The position numbers were made by a program, and so were the translations under genes. DNA of 64,000 nt from Eutreptiella sp. 'Long Island Sound 2002'. Its lineage: Eukaryota; Euglenozoa; Euglenophyceae; Eutreptiales; Eutreptiaceae. The stretch spans positions 115,465,790 to 115,529,789 of the forward strand of contig OZ038381.1 in NCBI GenBank assembly GCA_964036045.1, in the 5' to 3' direction. The notes beneath the pieces were generated by a model, which was not told where the DNA came from, ran no database searches, and saw nothing but the letters and a program-made list of their open reading frames with translations. Below, one piece after another: positions 1 to 11,830 of the stretch; within the stretch, counting starts at the first letter, position 1; the number at the start of each line of letters is the position of its first letter.

Positions 1-189
1 CCCACTCTGACTTACACCACACTCTCCGTTTCGACTACTATAAACATTTCATCTTTTTCTGAACTTTTTCGTTCAAATGGTCGCATGGCTACTTACGAAC
101 CCCACTGGAATCTGTCCCAGTAACAATGCCGGTTCTGCTCCACGCCGCATCCATTGGACCTGATTACGTTTGTCAGTGAATGTTGCACT

Positions 190-846
190 ATGGATACCTT
201 TCGTCAAGGAATGTTCCGCCTGTGGTCCTCTCCATTCAAGCTAATAACTGCAGTCTGGTGGGAGTCACAAGATATCACGAACCGGCACCACTTTGTTAGG
301 ACTTTGGTCCCCAAGAGTCTTGGCTCCCTCGTCTTCACCCCACCAGCGGGCAAAACCCTCGCGGAACACAAAGAAGATCTTCTCATCGCCCTCCGTCATC
401 GCCCGTCTGCCCTGACCACTGTCCTAAAGAAGACCCTCAGTCAGCTGCCCAGCCACCCACTGCCTTTGCCTTGCCCCCCCCCCTGTGTCCAACAACCCCT
501 GGGGAAACGGTTCTGCCGTCTACAGCACGTCACGGGCACCCTGGCGTCCAAAATCAGCCACCTACCCCCCGACCTCCATCTCATCCCAAACGCTGAGCTA
601 CCACATCCAAAACCCCAGCCGACCAGCCAAAGACTCAGGGCCACAACAAAAAAAGACGTTGCAACAACACACAGCAACCACCCAGCAGCACACAGCGGCC
701 CAACCGCCGCCGTAAGCACACTCCATCGACTCGAGGTACACGAAAAATCACCTCTTTCTTCCAGTTCTGCCCCCAAAGCAGAGACGACCCCCCCGACATC
801 AGCCTCTCCCCCATTGTCTAACCTCAAAGATGTCCCACCTGCCTGA
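190..846 (+). CDS. Unrecognised ORF, possible exon or gene fragment
   Basis: The frame is open from about position 124, and the first in-frame ATG is at 190. The first ~100 residues look protein-like, with mixed hydrophobic and charged residues and several Trp (WWES, FRLWSS). The second half becomes rich in Pro, Thr, Ser and His and looks like low-complexity tail. I recognise no domain, signal peptide or membrane segment. No clear splice donor or polyadenylation signal marks its ends, so it could be a single-exon gene, one exon, or a retroelement fragment. An opposite-strand ORF across 441-827 is probably its shadow. Function unknown. Confidence 0.3.
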   Translation: MDTFRQGMFRLWSSPFKLITAVWWESQDITNRHHFVRTLVPKSLGSLVFTPPAGKTLAEHKEDLLIALRHRPSALTTVLKKTLSQLPSHPLPLPCPPPCVQQPLGKRFCRLQHVTGTLASKISHLPPDLHLIPNAELPHPKPQPTSQRLRATTKKDVATTHSNHPAAHSGPTAAVSTLHRLEVHEKSPLSSSSAPKAETTPPTSASPPLSNLKDVPPA

Positions 847-2379
847 AACTTGACTTGTCCACCATCGGAATCAACTCTGTGGTCTGTTCATATTGCCGTT
901 GTCCTTTGAGGAACTGATTCCCGGACCTTCATGGGATTTCGTGTGGAGCCTTGGCCAGGCTTTAAATGTTGCTTTGTGTTATAGAAAAAAACGTACCTGC
1001 GCGCAGCAATCACCATTATCCAACATCAATACTGCCACTTCAAATGACATGGCTGCAGCACGTTCGTTTGAGGGACAACGGTAGACCGCACGGGCCAACT
1101 GCTATTTCACAGGTGCATTGAATCTCTACAAAACCAGCAAAGCACTGCTGACCCAATTCATGGAAGTGGAGATGCAAACGGTGCTGGTGCGGGCGAAGAT
1201 CGGCAATGTGCAAAAGCTGTGCTGGGGAGACGATTGCCACAGCCCACAGTACTTATTGCATGCGTTCGGCGGTAGTCTAAGGTGTCCGAAAGTGTGATGG
1301 TCATTTCAGCTTCCCTAACTGCCCCATCGCTGGAGGTGCAGCAGCCTAGACAGCGGCATTGCAGCATTACAGTCTCGCTGCCCACGAACAATTCTGAACG
1401 ACCGTGGTAACTGCAGAAACACTAAACTGGAGAGGCTCAGGCTCACCTGCATTTCTGCATGTTGTGTCAATAGTTGTCTGCAAGACAACAATTATGATGC
1501 ACCTTGACACGGAAGCTGGACAATGCTTTCCCGAAATCGAGGCAAAGTGATCGGGGACTCCACAATGTTGAATTGTGGCAAATCACCAAACACAACGCTA
1601 AAGATTCACCCATTCCAGGTCCGTGGGGTGGGAGAGGCAGAGGACAAGGGGTAGTTGGGCACAGTTTGATATTTTTTTGGGTAGCGAACGTACCTTTGCA
1701 GAACTCCCTCTTGGGGATACTGAGCATAGGATTGAGTGATAGGATGACGGACAGGTTCTCATTATGCACACCATGCCTTTGCAATGGTGATGGCATAGCA
1801 GTGTCACTCGTGAGCCCGAGAGGACAACTCATGCCCACTGCCAGAACTGCCTGAAGTCAAAGGACGTGAAGTCTTTGGCCAAATCAAAGTGGATTCATAT
1901 ACTTTCTGCAACAGTGCATTGGGAAGGTGCCAATATATCCTATTATTTTTGAAATCATCAGGGGAGAGAATAGATAGGAATGACAGAGTTACAACGTTTG
2001 TTAATATTGCTCTCCACGCTTTGCCCCTCAAAGGTGCTGGAGTTCTCCACTCGCTGAACGCTCCAGTTGTGGCGATGATTTTCTTGCATCTATAGGGATG
2101 TGACCTGTTTCCTTGCTTCTCAACCCTTTCCGACAGGAGGGTAAAGACAGAGGCAGGGGAACCTGGTCTTAACTGGCTGTTTCTGTCTGTCTGTGCAAAT
2201 CAACACAATATCTTGCTTGAAAAAACCGGGCCGACCCAATGTGCCATAAATGATGCAAACTGTTTAATCAACCAGCATGACTTGCAGGCCATCAGCACTG
2301 GTTCAAAAAATCGGCGACTAGGAGAATCCAGCACTCGCCCTCCCAGAAAGCTTGGGCCGAAGGTGTCAGGGTGCTGCCG
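847..2379. other. No supportable gene
   Basis: Mixed-composition sequence with only short overlapping ORFs on both strands and no recognisable protein motif or structured repeat. The longest plus-strand ORF (1504-1854) has no family resemblance that I can see. Confidence 0.4.
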
Positions 2380-2900
2380 AACACCAAGCTGCATAGCAGC
2401 AATATCTGAATGCACTGATATCCCCAAGTTCTGATCCACGGACAGTGCATCAAGAAGGGAAGGGCCAGTTCACGCTCTTATCATACCCCTATGAGGAGAG
2501 GGGGTAAATGGAGAAACAGTGCAGTAAATCACATTGCAGAATGCTAAAAAAACCTCACGTAATAACTCACAGTTCCCCCTTCTACATAACACTCCACATA
2601 TTTACGGATCATTGGGTGTTTCCGGGGGCTTCTGTTCATGCGCGCGCCTGCCAACGATAATCTGTTTGCGGCCGCAGTTACACTACACGGTCATTTACCT
2701 CTGCAATCTGTGTTTGCTTCGCCATAGTGGTCCTGTCTGCCATACCTGTTGTGTCAGTGGATTCTCGAGTCTCCCATCTCCAGGCGGGACTACAGTCTCA
2801 TTTGTCTCTGCAAACTGTGGTTCGTCTGCCCTCCGTGTCCTGTCTTCCATTTTTGTTATTTCATTGGTGTCTTGTGTCTGTCATTTGTCAGGCAGGAGTG
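2380..2900. repeat. Left arm of an inverted repeat pair (B plus minisatellite)
   Basis: Positions 2380-2690 are an inverted, diverged copy of 6200-6520. Both carry a GCGCGCGCCTGCC-like core, a GCGGCCGCAGTTACAC segment and a CCCCTATGAGGAG-like segment. The following 2690-2900 is a degenerate ~100-bp repeat (CTGTCTGCCAT..TGTGTTGTGTCA) that is inverted relative to 6800-7010. Together they look like arms of a rearranged transposable element, but no terminal dinucleotides or target duplications can be fixed. Confidence 0.55.
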
Positions 2901-3192
2901 TGCCATGTGTACAGGGTGTGGGGCGTTAGGTTTGGGGTTTCCCCAATCTGGGTTCCTGAACTTGCCGCCACCTGGGCAACCTTGTAGTGTGAACACAGGT
3001 TTGCCGCATCCTGCACCATGTTCAAACACTTTCTTTTACCTATTAGGGCTCGCTGAGGTAGTAGGCTCTTGGAGAAGGTGCCACCATGGTTGTGAACGGA
3101 TTTCCTTCAGGGGTGTTTCCTTTCTGTGTTGTCTGTTCAATCTGTTAGATATACTTTACCGACAGCTAAAGAAGGTTTTGTTTAATGAGGAA

Positions 3193-3475
3193 TGCTGATG
3201 CATACTGATATGTGTTTTAGGGAAACTGGGAAGCTACTTCTGATCCATCAATGCTGCACCAGACTCTCAGAGGACACAAATCAATTTCAAGAGTCGGTAG
3301 CAATAGGGTTTGCCAGTCAACTCAACTTATCACCCGCCGTCCCCGAAGGATAGTGGCGCATAAAACGTAGACACGCACCATGAGCTAAATCCCGGTAGAG
3401 AGTGTTTAGAGGCCAACCTCAAGGCTCGTCCAAGAGCTGCAAAAGTCACCACCCTCCAGGAAGTACTTAGAATCT
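3193..3475. repeat. Repeat block A, copy 1
   Basis: This block matches 6527-6797 in the same orientation, for example TGGGAAGC.ACTTC near the start, GAGTC.GTAGCAAT.GGGTT in the middle and TAGAGGCCAA.CTCAAGGCT near the end. The neighbouring B blocks are inverted relative to each other, so the two loci are permuted versions of one element rather than a simple duplication. Confidence 0.55.
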
Positions 3476-3698
3476 AGTTCAGCTTATCGGGACTGGTGAG
3501 GCAAAGTCGCGTGAGGGTCAGTGGCAGTGAGCGCCGCAGAAGAAAGCTGCAAGCAGCCGTCACACATGAGTGTCAAGCTGTGTCAGAAGGAGAATCGCCG
3601 TGGGAATATGACTCTCATGCTATTTTTGAAAGGTGAAGTGCTGCTCAACAGCACAGATTTTGGCACTACGGACACTCTCACTGAAAGTGGACACTCAG

Positions 3699-4367
3699 AT
3701 GGGGAAATTGACTCTGACCTTACCAATCAGCTGGACCAGAGTGACCCCCTTCACGAGGAGAGCTGTTCGGTTCTGCCTAAACATCCAGCTGGTCCAATGC
3801 CGCCAAAGCCGTTATTCATCGCCGATTCGCCCTGTCTGCCTCAAAGGTTGTGCTGAAGAGGTTTGTCCCTTGCTGCAGACACTTCCACAGGCTGCCAAGC
3901 TTCTCATCTCGAATGAGCCTTGTACTGGAGACAGTCCCCCACCGCCGCCCAAGCTGTCATTTGTTACGGGGGTGCCTTGTCTGTCTCAAAATTTTGGTGA
4001 AGTCGTTCGTTCATTGTTGCCGAAGCTTCGGCAGGCTGCAGCATGGAAGGCAGTGTCTCAGACTCCTGACAATGAGCTTCTGAAGATTGGGATGTCTGCC
4101 TTGCCTGAAGAAGGACCTTGCCGAAGAGTGCCACAAAGACAATGTTTTCACCTGAAAGTTGGTCTGGCTGCGTGTGCAAAGCCCTTAGTTCCAACTCACA
4201 TGGACGAGGGGCAGAAGTACAGAAGCGAAACCAATGTAGCAACCAGGAAACCGCTCAGCATGGCTTCTACCCACCTTGCTGGCGACCAGCATTTCCTTGT
4301 GACCTTTCCCTACGACAGGGAGTCAGGCATGCCCTTTACACCCAGCATGTGCTTTGGTAAAAGTTGA
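3699..4367 (+). CDS. Unrecognised ORF between repeat arms
   Basis: The longest open frame between the two repeat loci. It is open from at least 3633, with the first in-frame ATG at 3699. An alternative frame is open over 3521-3856 and has a more acidic, soluble-looking translation, so a frameshift or splice between frames near 3850 is possible. The sequence repeats a CCTTG(T)CTGCCTCAAA...GAAG-like segment about every 130-170 bp (around 3834, 3977 and 4099), which suggests an internally repetitive protein or element. No family is recognised. Being flanked by related repeats hints at a transposon-borne ORF, which is inference only. Confidence 0.25.
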   Translation: MGKLTLTLPISWTRVTPFTRRAVRFCLNIQLVQCRQSRYSSPIRPVCLKGCAEEVCPLLQTLPQAAKLLISNEPCTGDSPPPPPKLSFVTGVPCLSQNFGEVVRSLLPKLRQAAAWKAVSQTPDNELLKIGMSALPEEGPCRRVPQRQCFHLKVGLAACAKPLVPTHMDEGQKYRSETNVATRKPLSMASTHLAGDQHFLVTFPYDRESGMPFTPSMCFGKS

Positions 4368-6199
4368 ATGTTACCTTCGTATTTGCGGACCGGTCCTCTT
4401 CACTAGTTACAACCAGTGAAGGTCCTATGGTCAGGTTCAGGAGTTGGTCGAGGCGGAGGAAAGCACACAGCTTTGGATAATGATAATGACTGAGCAGAAC
4501 TGAAGCTCCCTACCAAAAGGCTTGCTGACCACAAAGATTGGGAAAGGAAAACGATTTTGACTGCACAAAGCCGTGAGTTCGAAGCCCTTAAAAATTGACA
4601 GTGGAGAGTAGCATGTCACATCAAACGAAATGTGAAGGGTAGACAAGGACGACGAAAAGGTCACAAGCGTGGCAAGCAGTCAAGGTCAGGCCTGCAACAG
4701 GATTTGCTGATCTTGAGCGTCTTGGTCTTCGGGAAAATTCTCAATAAGTCCCTCGGTCTTCTAGTTTTGCCTTGCTCAACCAAGCCTGTTCTTTGTGAAG
4801 GCAGTGATTCATTGGCACCCTCATCAGAACCCGTCCTCCCCCAGGCCATGCTAGGGGACTCTGCACACGAAGGTACAGTTTTGAAATGCTTGTATAATAC
4901 TAATGTCTTTCTCTATTCAGATATTCTTTAAGATAACCAAAAGTGCCTATGCGAGTTACTGGATCTTTTTCAGCAGGCGGCACCAGCGCCACCTGCATCA
5001 AACTGTATCCTGTTGCAGTCTGCTGAACAGTTGTTCCGTTCCAGAGCGTGGGGCCTGGCAATTCTCCCCTTGTCTGACGGACGGACCTACTTGGTAGGAC
5101 CAACGGTCTCGTTGTGTAAAATGTGTTTGTTGCTGCCATAGTGTAGGACACAACACATGACAGTACCTGAGTGTAAGACACTACAGATGACACTACCTGA
5201 GTGTAGGACACGACAGATGACACGACTGGAGTTTAGGACCCAACGGATGACACTACCTGTGGAACCAGGAAGCTCACTGTCAGATGTGGCGTTGAACGTG
5301 AAATGGTCAAATACCTCCTAGCACATGGCCTGACTCGCTGAGTGCACTAACACATTTTACCTGTGTGTAACCAAGTGCAGTCGCACAAGCTTTGATGTTT
5401 TGTGTGTATGTGTTGACTTTCCAACCGACGCACATTACAATAACAACCTACAAGAATAGCCCAATTACTGAGAGCCCGAGGATTTTACCAAGAAGCGGTA
5501 GCGCTAGAACAATACTAAAAGGACTGAGACAGCACTGTATATTTTATGGTATGTTTTATGGTTGACTTCGAATTGCAGCCAAGTGCCTGACCCCTTGAAT
5601 AGGATAAAGGGTAACATTGATCATTTTTCCTAGTTCCGAAATGCACGAGTCAAAATGTTCCAGTCCACTGTTTTGTCAAAGGTACTCCTGTATCATTGAC
5701 AGCAAGAAAATGAGTATTGCGTTGCTCAGTCCACCTCTGTGTCCAGGACAAAACAGGGGGGACATTATTGTTCATAAATTGCAGGTTTGTAACTTTTACT
5801 TACCGCCCGACTGTTCAATCACCAGGGAGCCCATTGGGGAGACCAGGTTATCTTTTCCTGGGACCAACCACCGCGCCTGCAAAGATGAGTCTGGTCTGGG
5901 CCGAGGGCTATGCTTTTTGCCTGCGGTTCCTATACTGTGTATTCTTTACAGTCAAAGGAGTGATGCTTGGTTGGTTTCTTTTGAATTAACAGCCCCCCAA
6001 TGGACCACTGTGTAAAAGACATGGGGTTTGTGAGGGAGAGCGTGACCGAAAGACGACGAAACGAAGTGTTGGGAAACACCAACAGGAGGCAGGGTGACTG
6101 TGTTTGACTACTACACCAGCGTTCCTCTCCTGCCCGCCCACTCATGTGTTCGCTGCTGGCCGCCTCGCAACTCTATGGGCATTGGCCGAACCCCTCTGA
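4368..6199. other. No supportable gene; contains one minisatellite
   Basis: Apart from the 30-bp tandem repeat at 5141-5260, I see only short ORFs with no motif. The overlapping frames at 5617-6015 are not convincing as coding sequence. Confidence 0.4.
5141..5260. repeat. Minisatellite, four 30-bp units
   Basis: Four consecutive 30-bp units begin at 5141, 5171, 5201 and 5231. Each reads approximately GTGTAGGACAC.ACAGATGA followed by CACTACCTGA. Units differ by two to five substitutions and no indels, so spacing is exact. Confidence 0.9.
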
Positions 6200-7010
6200 G
6201 AGCTTGCTAGTGGGGGGAGGTGTAACTGCGGCCGCAAACGGATTATAATCGGCAGGCGCGCGCATGCACAGAAACCCACAGAGACGGGCAAATGATGTGC
6301 AAATACGTGGAGTGTTATATAAGAGGGCAACTTGTCAGTTATTACGCGACAATTATTGAGCGTTCTGCAATGACTTTTACTGCACTGCTTCTGTATTATC
6401 TCCCTCCCCTCATAGGGGTATGATAAGGGCTCGAACTGTCTCTTCCCTTCTTGATGCACCTTCAGTGCATCTGAACTTGGAGATATCAGTGGACTCAGAT
6501 ATTGCTGCTTTGCTGCTTGGTGTTCATGCATACTTATACGTAATTGTGAAATTGGGAAGCGACTTCCGTTCTATCAAGGCTGCAGCAGATCACCACAGGA
6601 CAGCAACTAATTTCTACGAGTCAGTAGCAATGGGGTTCCGGTTTCGACTCAACCCATAACACACCGTGCCGCCCGGAAAGTGGTCCATACAACCAAGCCA
6701 CTCGCCGTGAGTTAAATCCCCATAGCGAGTGTGTAGAGGCCAAGCTCAAGGCTTGTCCAAGAGCGGCGAAAGTCACCTCCCTCAAAAACGTACTTACCTG
6801 TAGTACTAATTGCGCATGGCAGACACAGACACCAATGACACAACACAAATGGCAGACAGGACCACGATGACAAAGCAACCAAAGATTGCAGAGCCAGTTG
6901 AGAGTGTAGTCGCAAATGCACATGGCAGACACAAAACAACAGTGACACAACACAAAGTGGTAGACAGAACCATAATGGCAGAGCGGAGGCAAATGAGAGT
7001 GTAGTAGCAA
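6200..7010. repeat. Right repeat locus: inverted B, block A, inverted minisatellite
   Basis: 6200-6520 is the inverted counterpart of 2380-2690. 6527-6797 is a direct copy of 3193-3475. 6800-7010 is the inverted counterpart of the ~100-bp degenerate repeat at 2690-2900 and contains two units, each with a GAGAGTGTAGT.GCAAATGC segment. Block order differs from the left locus. Confidence 0.55.
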
Positions 7011-7019
7011 ATGCTTGAG

Positions 7020-7480
7020 CCACAGCAGCAGGGAGAGAGAACCACACGCAGATGCAAGGAACAGCAACCAACCAAGCAAGCAGTCTTATGTGAAACCAAA
7101 GCAAGCAACCACCAAAAGGCAAGCAGGCAGGAAGCAGAAAAGAAGGAGCGAAGCCAAGCAAGCCAACCAGCACGAGCAAACAGCAACAAGCGAAGTGTGA
7201 AGAAGCAAGCGATAAAGCAAGCAAGTCGAAACCAAAGCAAGCAAGCACCACAGAAAGGCAAGCGGGCAAGCAGCAAGCAAGCAACGCAAGAACCAAGCAA
7301 GCGCGCACGGATAGCAAGGGCGAGCAAAGTGCAAGAAAAGAAGCAATAAAGCAGGCACGGATTTGAAAGCAAAGCAAGCCAGCACAATGGAAAGGCAGGC
7401 AGCAAGCAAGCAAGCAAGCAAGAACGAACGAAGCAGACGTGCACAATACAAAAGCAAGGTATGATGCAAGGATCAAGCAG
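7020..7480. repeat. AAGC-rich low-complexity tract
   Basis: Strongly purine-rich sequence dominated by irregular AAGCAAGC/AGCAAGCA motifs. Long ORFs on both strands arise because the tract lacks T-containing stop codons on one strand and encodes hydrophobic Leu/Cys/Ala runs on the other. I regard all of them as compositional artefacts. Confidence 0.7.
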
Positions 7481-7730
7481 GAAAGGAGCAACCAAGCATG
7501 ATCGGAAGGCAAACATGCAAGGATTAGCCAAGCGACACACCAAGGCGAAACACATGCGCGCGCCCAGGAAAAAGGGTAACCTGCCAGTGGACAAGAGAAG
7601 CAAGCATGTGCTATCGAAAGGCGAGAAAGCAACCAAGCAGCAAGCACAGACGACTCAACTACAAACTGAAACCAAACTGGAACTGGGCACACAAGTAAGC
7701 TTCAGTGAACCAACCGGAGGCAAAGGTCGC

Positions 7731-7772
7731 AACACACACACGCACATACACACAAACACACACACACACACA
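7731..7772. repeat. (CA)n microsatellite
   Basis: An imperfect CA dinucleotide run with interruptions (ACACACAC, CACATACACACA, AACACACACACACACAC). Confidence 0.85.
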
Positions 7773-8491
7773 AGGTGCTGGAGCCCGGGTGCGATCTCCT
7801 TGGCCACCGTGACAAAAGCATCTTGGTCCTGTTAATCTTGCTCAATTTGCGTGAAACAGGCAACTAACTGATTCTGGACCAAACACAACCATAAAAAAAA
7901 CAAAGACAGAGAAAGAGACAGATTGCTGCATAATATAGGTGACATTGGGCGTGGAGTTTGCGGTCGTAACACTACCAACAGCGGCCGTAACACAACTGAC
8001 ATACCAAACAAAGCAATTTGAACTGTCAACAACGGCCGCAACACTACTGATCCTACCAACAGCGGCCGCCACAACAGTGGAAAATAAGAAAATTTGCGGC
8101 GTAGTAGGAACAAAACGCACAAACTTATGCCCAGACAGATGTGAAGGATCCTAATCAGACTGCAACAACGTGAGTGTTTCCGGGCTAAGCAACTTCCGAG
8201 GCAGAACACAGCCATTTGACCCCAGGGCTCTGAAGGCGAACCCCAGAAGCCGGAACGAGGATATGTGGATCCTTCTATTCCTACCTCCTCGTGGTAAGTT
8301 GCTTCAGCCAGGGCCGGAAAATATGAGGAGCATGACCTCTATGATGGAGCAGCTAATCAGTTGAGTATGGGAAAGTGATGAGCTTTCACACACTCAACAC
8401 AACCCGGACGAAATGAAAGCTGTTTTGGTCTTCGCTGCGCAGAAGTCCAAAGCTCTCCTTTCAATGAGGATATCATTCAACCCGTTTAGAT

Positions 8492-8763
8492 ATGGTGCAG
8501 TCCTCTAAAGATGAATGTCCTGATAAGAAATTGCGGTGTTCAATTGTACCCCCAGAAATTGCTGCATGGTCATTCATTCTTCTGGGCTATCAATTGTGTC
8601 CAGTGCTTTTGCTTAATTCATCATTTGTGTGGCACATTGTCATGTTTGTGGACAACACGGGCTCTTCAGACAAATCATCTCTCCTGGGTTTCAGCCCAGT
8701 TTGTGTGGAATGGGCCTTTGCGAGAGGCTGCCGAAAAGACACCAGACAGGTGTCGCCTTTGCT
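8492..8763 (+). CDS. Candidate first or internal exon, hydrophobic segment
   Basis: An ATG at 8492 opens a 91-codon frame whose stop lies inside a consensus splice donor GTAAGT at 8764. The open part could therefore be an exon ending at 8763. The translation starts polar (MVQSSKDECPDKK) and continues into a hydrophobic stretch of about 25 residues that could span a membrane. A competing frame is open over 8511-8957. No downstream exon could be assigned with confidence. Another GTAAG donor-like site follows a short open stretch near 8294. Unrecognised; weak evidence. Confidence 0.25.
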
Positions 8764-9147
8764 GTAAGTTGATAAATTTCTGCTCACGATTTCTTTGGAT
8801 TTCTGGCCTCTTGCGTTGCTACAGTACTGTTCAGGACCTTAACTTTACTAGGCCGTCTTTGAATCCAATCCCCAGCATATCAACAACTAGTGGATGGTGC
8901 ATGTCAAAAGGGCAAACTTGTGGAGCTACTTACTTTCTGAAACGGGACAAATCTTGAAAACAAAGCGTAGTTCCCTAATAAGCACATGGAGGCCTTTTAT
9001 CTGTGGGGCTGCATCGTATACCTTTGAGACCGCAAGGTACACCGTTGAGGAATGCTTGGTGCATATCATATGCAATGGTACGAGGACTGCCTTTTAGTGG
9101 GGAGTCGGGCCCCGCTCCCCTGCCCACAAAGTAAGTTCTTTAAGCAG

Positions 9148-9560
9148 GTTTCTAGGAGGGCCTTGGGCAGGTGAGAATCATATGTGGAATCTCCATTTGC
9201 AAAAATTGTCGGCCTGGGCAGAACACTCCATTGGTTGTATCGCCTCTAGAGTTTAGCTCGCAGCATTCCAAACCTAGTTGTGTGTCCGTTCCCACCTCGG
9301 GTGCCGAAAGAGCCTCCAGTATAGTTTGTTCTCTTTTTTGGTAGGCCAGCACGTTCAGGCAGCTATTTTTCGGAGAACAAAAACAAAAGCCCAAAGAGCA
9401 TTGATATCAATTTCACAGCTAAATGTGTGATACTGTTGTACTTTTTCAAAATAACAAACTCTGCAATCGAGCAGACACCTCCCCAAAAGACGACACACCA
9501 GGGCAACCTAAAGGCCATTTTACAACGTGTCAGAAATTTGGAAACCCATTGCATGGAAGC
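9148..9560. repeat. Direct repeat D, copy 1
   Basis: Matches 10399-10830 in the same orientation at roughly 80% by eye, from GCAGGTTTCT.GGAGGGCC to a GTGTCAG.AATTTGG.AACCCA segment. The copies lie ~1.25 kb apart. The last ~60 bp encodes a short peptide (GNL..IL.RV.NL.THC) that is preserved in both copies. Confidence 0.75.
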
Positions 9561-10398
9561 TCTAATGCCATGCCAAAGATGCTGCATCAAGATACCTTAC
9601 CCTTGCGCTTGAATCCATCCGGCCTTCCTTGTTTGCCTCTTCGGTTGCTGCAGAGCTTGACAATGGCAGGCTTGGATACAGGAAAGCGCATAGCACGTCC
9701 GCCCCCCCCCCCCCCACAAACCAATGCAATCAAACACAGCCCCCCACCATTTTGCAAGCTTGTTGTGCTAGCACCATGAAAAGAGGGGGGAAATTCAGGT
9801 GACGGTTCGTAGCACCATCGCCTCCTGGTTCACAACTTGCCTTTCTTAATTTCTTTTACAATTGCTTGACTCTTTGTTCTACATGAATGAATTGCTTTAC
9901 CAAACGATTTGCACAACCTCCTCACCAAATCAAGCTTCCTCCGAATGTTGTGGTGAACGCCTTCTCAAAGGAAAAAACCTCGGTAGGAACCAAAAGAATC
10001 GATTGCTTGAAAATCAAAAATGTCTTTTCTGCTGGACAACCCACCCATGCAAAACACTGGAACACCAACTGTCACAGAAGCCACTAAAGCCTCCGCCTCA
10101 GCCCAACAACACCTGTCTCTGATGCAGCACATCACAACACAGAGAAACCCGCCCCGACTGCACCGGGCACAAAGAAAACAGCCTCCAGTGCTTCGAACTT
10201 GAGAGTAGCACAGTCAGACAGGGTGGGGGAGAGACGAATGACTCACGGCACACACACCGCAAACAAATGGCGGACACAACACACCATCGACAGGATGGAC
10301 AATGGCCACAGACATTCCGCGCTGCTTCAGAAATGACACAGGCACAGTGCACTGCCCCTGAAAAAGGGCCCCCATTTGGGTGGAATTGAACAAGCGAA

Positions 10399-10850
10399 CT
10401 GGCAGGTTTCTGGGAGGGCCTATGGGAGGTGAGATTCATATGTGGAATCTCTGTTTGCAAATGTTGTTGGCCTGGGTAGATGCCCCCATTGGTTGTATCT
10501 CCCCTAGAGTTTGTCTTGCAGCATTTCGAACCTAGTGGTGTGTCCGTTCCTACCTCGGTTGCGGAATAAGCTTGGGTATAGTTTGTTTTCTGTTTTGGTA
10601 GGGCAGCACATTCAGGCAGCTAGTTTTCGAAAAACAAAATGCAAAAAACCCAAACAGCATTGATATCCACACGAAAACAAATGCACGGCAAAATGTGTGA
10701 TCCTGTTGTAGGTATCCAAAAGCAAATGCTGCAATCGATCAAATCCCCCCCAAAAAGACACAGCAGGGCAACCTACAGAACATTTTAGAACGTGTCAGTA
10801 ATTTGGGAACCCATTGCAGTGAGATGGAAGCGCAGATTGCTCAAGCTAAT
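10399..10850. repeat. Direct repeat D, copy 2
   Basis: Second copy of the 9148-9560 block. It ends within a coiled-coil-like open segment, after which the two copies diverge. Confidence 0.75.
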
Positions 10851-10895
10851 GAGAGTCTAGTGGCAAAAGCGAAGCAGGAGCAACTCCAAAAGTGA
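10767..10895 (+). CDS. Candidate coiled-coil exon
   Basis: Following a CAG, 42 codons are open to a TGA at 10893-10895. The product is amphipathic and helical in character, with charged/hydrophobic alternation (ERVSNL, EMEAQIAQANESL, KAKQEQLQK). The first ~18 codons are preserved in frame at 9502, although the surrounding DNA has diverged by roughly a fifth. That suggests the segment was once coding. No ATG is present, so if real it is an internal or last exon, with CAG|G as acceptor. The ANESLVA-type motif also recurs in the degenerate repeat at 6890-7015. No family is recognised. Confidence 0.3.
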   Translation, partial: GNLQNILERVSNLGTHCSEMEAQIAQANESLVAKAKQEQLQK

Positions 10896-10929
10896 CAGGG
10901 AAAGAAATTACAGAAACGACGATTGCCAG

Positions 10930-11830
10930 AGGCAATGCGCGCTGACACAGAATTGACACCGACACAGTGCACTGCCACACATATGACACAGGAAAATAGC
11001 GCGCTGACACAGGGCACACAAGCAATGCGCCAACACACAAGACACACATATCAAGACATCGCCGGTGACACAGTCATACACCAGGCGCGCTGAAAACACA
11101 CCATCACACAACCAAGGTGCGCTGCGCACACCATCCTTCAGTCAGCGCGCGGCAACCACACTGGCACACATCCAACGTGTAGGAGACACACTAGTAAGCA
11201 CCCAGCGTGCGCCAGATACACCATCACACTCCAGCACGGGGCGGACACACCATCACATACACCCAGCGCGGGGTGAACACACAGCGACAAACCCAGCGCG
11301 CGGCGAAAACGCTAGCACCAACCCAGCGCACCCCTGCCGCACAGTGACATCCCGAGCGCGCAACACACATATAATCACACACCCAGTGCACGGCAAACAC
11401 ACTAGCACACAGCCAACGCGCGGCAAACACACTAACACATTGCGCGCTGACACACTAACGACAGACACACACAGTGAGAGGACACACATATCACACAGGC
11501 AGCACTCTGAGACACCAATGAGACAAACACAGCGCGCCAACCAACAGAAGGAACACACGGAGCTCTGGCTGCGCACAAAGCCAGCGCAGGCCGGACACAC
11601 AATCATACATCCAAAGCTCTGCAAACACACTAGCGCGCACACATAGCACGCGGCAAACATACAATCACACACCAACCGCGCGGCGAAGACACTATCACAA
11701 ACCAAGCGCGCGCTCGACACACCATCACACAGCGGACGCGGGGTGCGCACACCCAGGGCGCAGCCACACACCATCAGACAGCCTGCGCGCGCCCAACACA
11801 TAATCACACATCCAGCCCGCGGAGTAAAGT
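10930..11830. repeat. Degenerate ~30-35-bp minisatellite
   Basis: About 900 bp made of variable units around CCAGCGCGCGGCAAACACAC followed by TA.CACACA. Unit length and sequence vary, so the copy number (roughly 25-30) is approximate. ORFs reported on both strands across it are repeat artefacts. Confidence 0.8.

Noticed and set aside
7020-7692. Long minus-strand ORFs of up to 326 codons (6712-7692), rich in Leu, Cys and Ala
   Set aside because: They arise from the AAGC-rich low-complexity tract, which is nearly free of stops on both strands; no motif and no start context.
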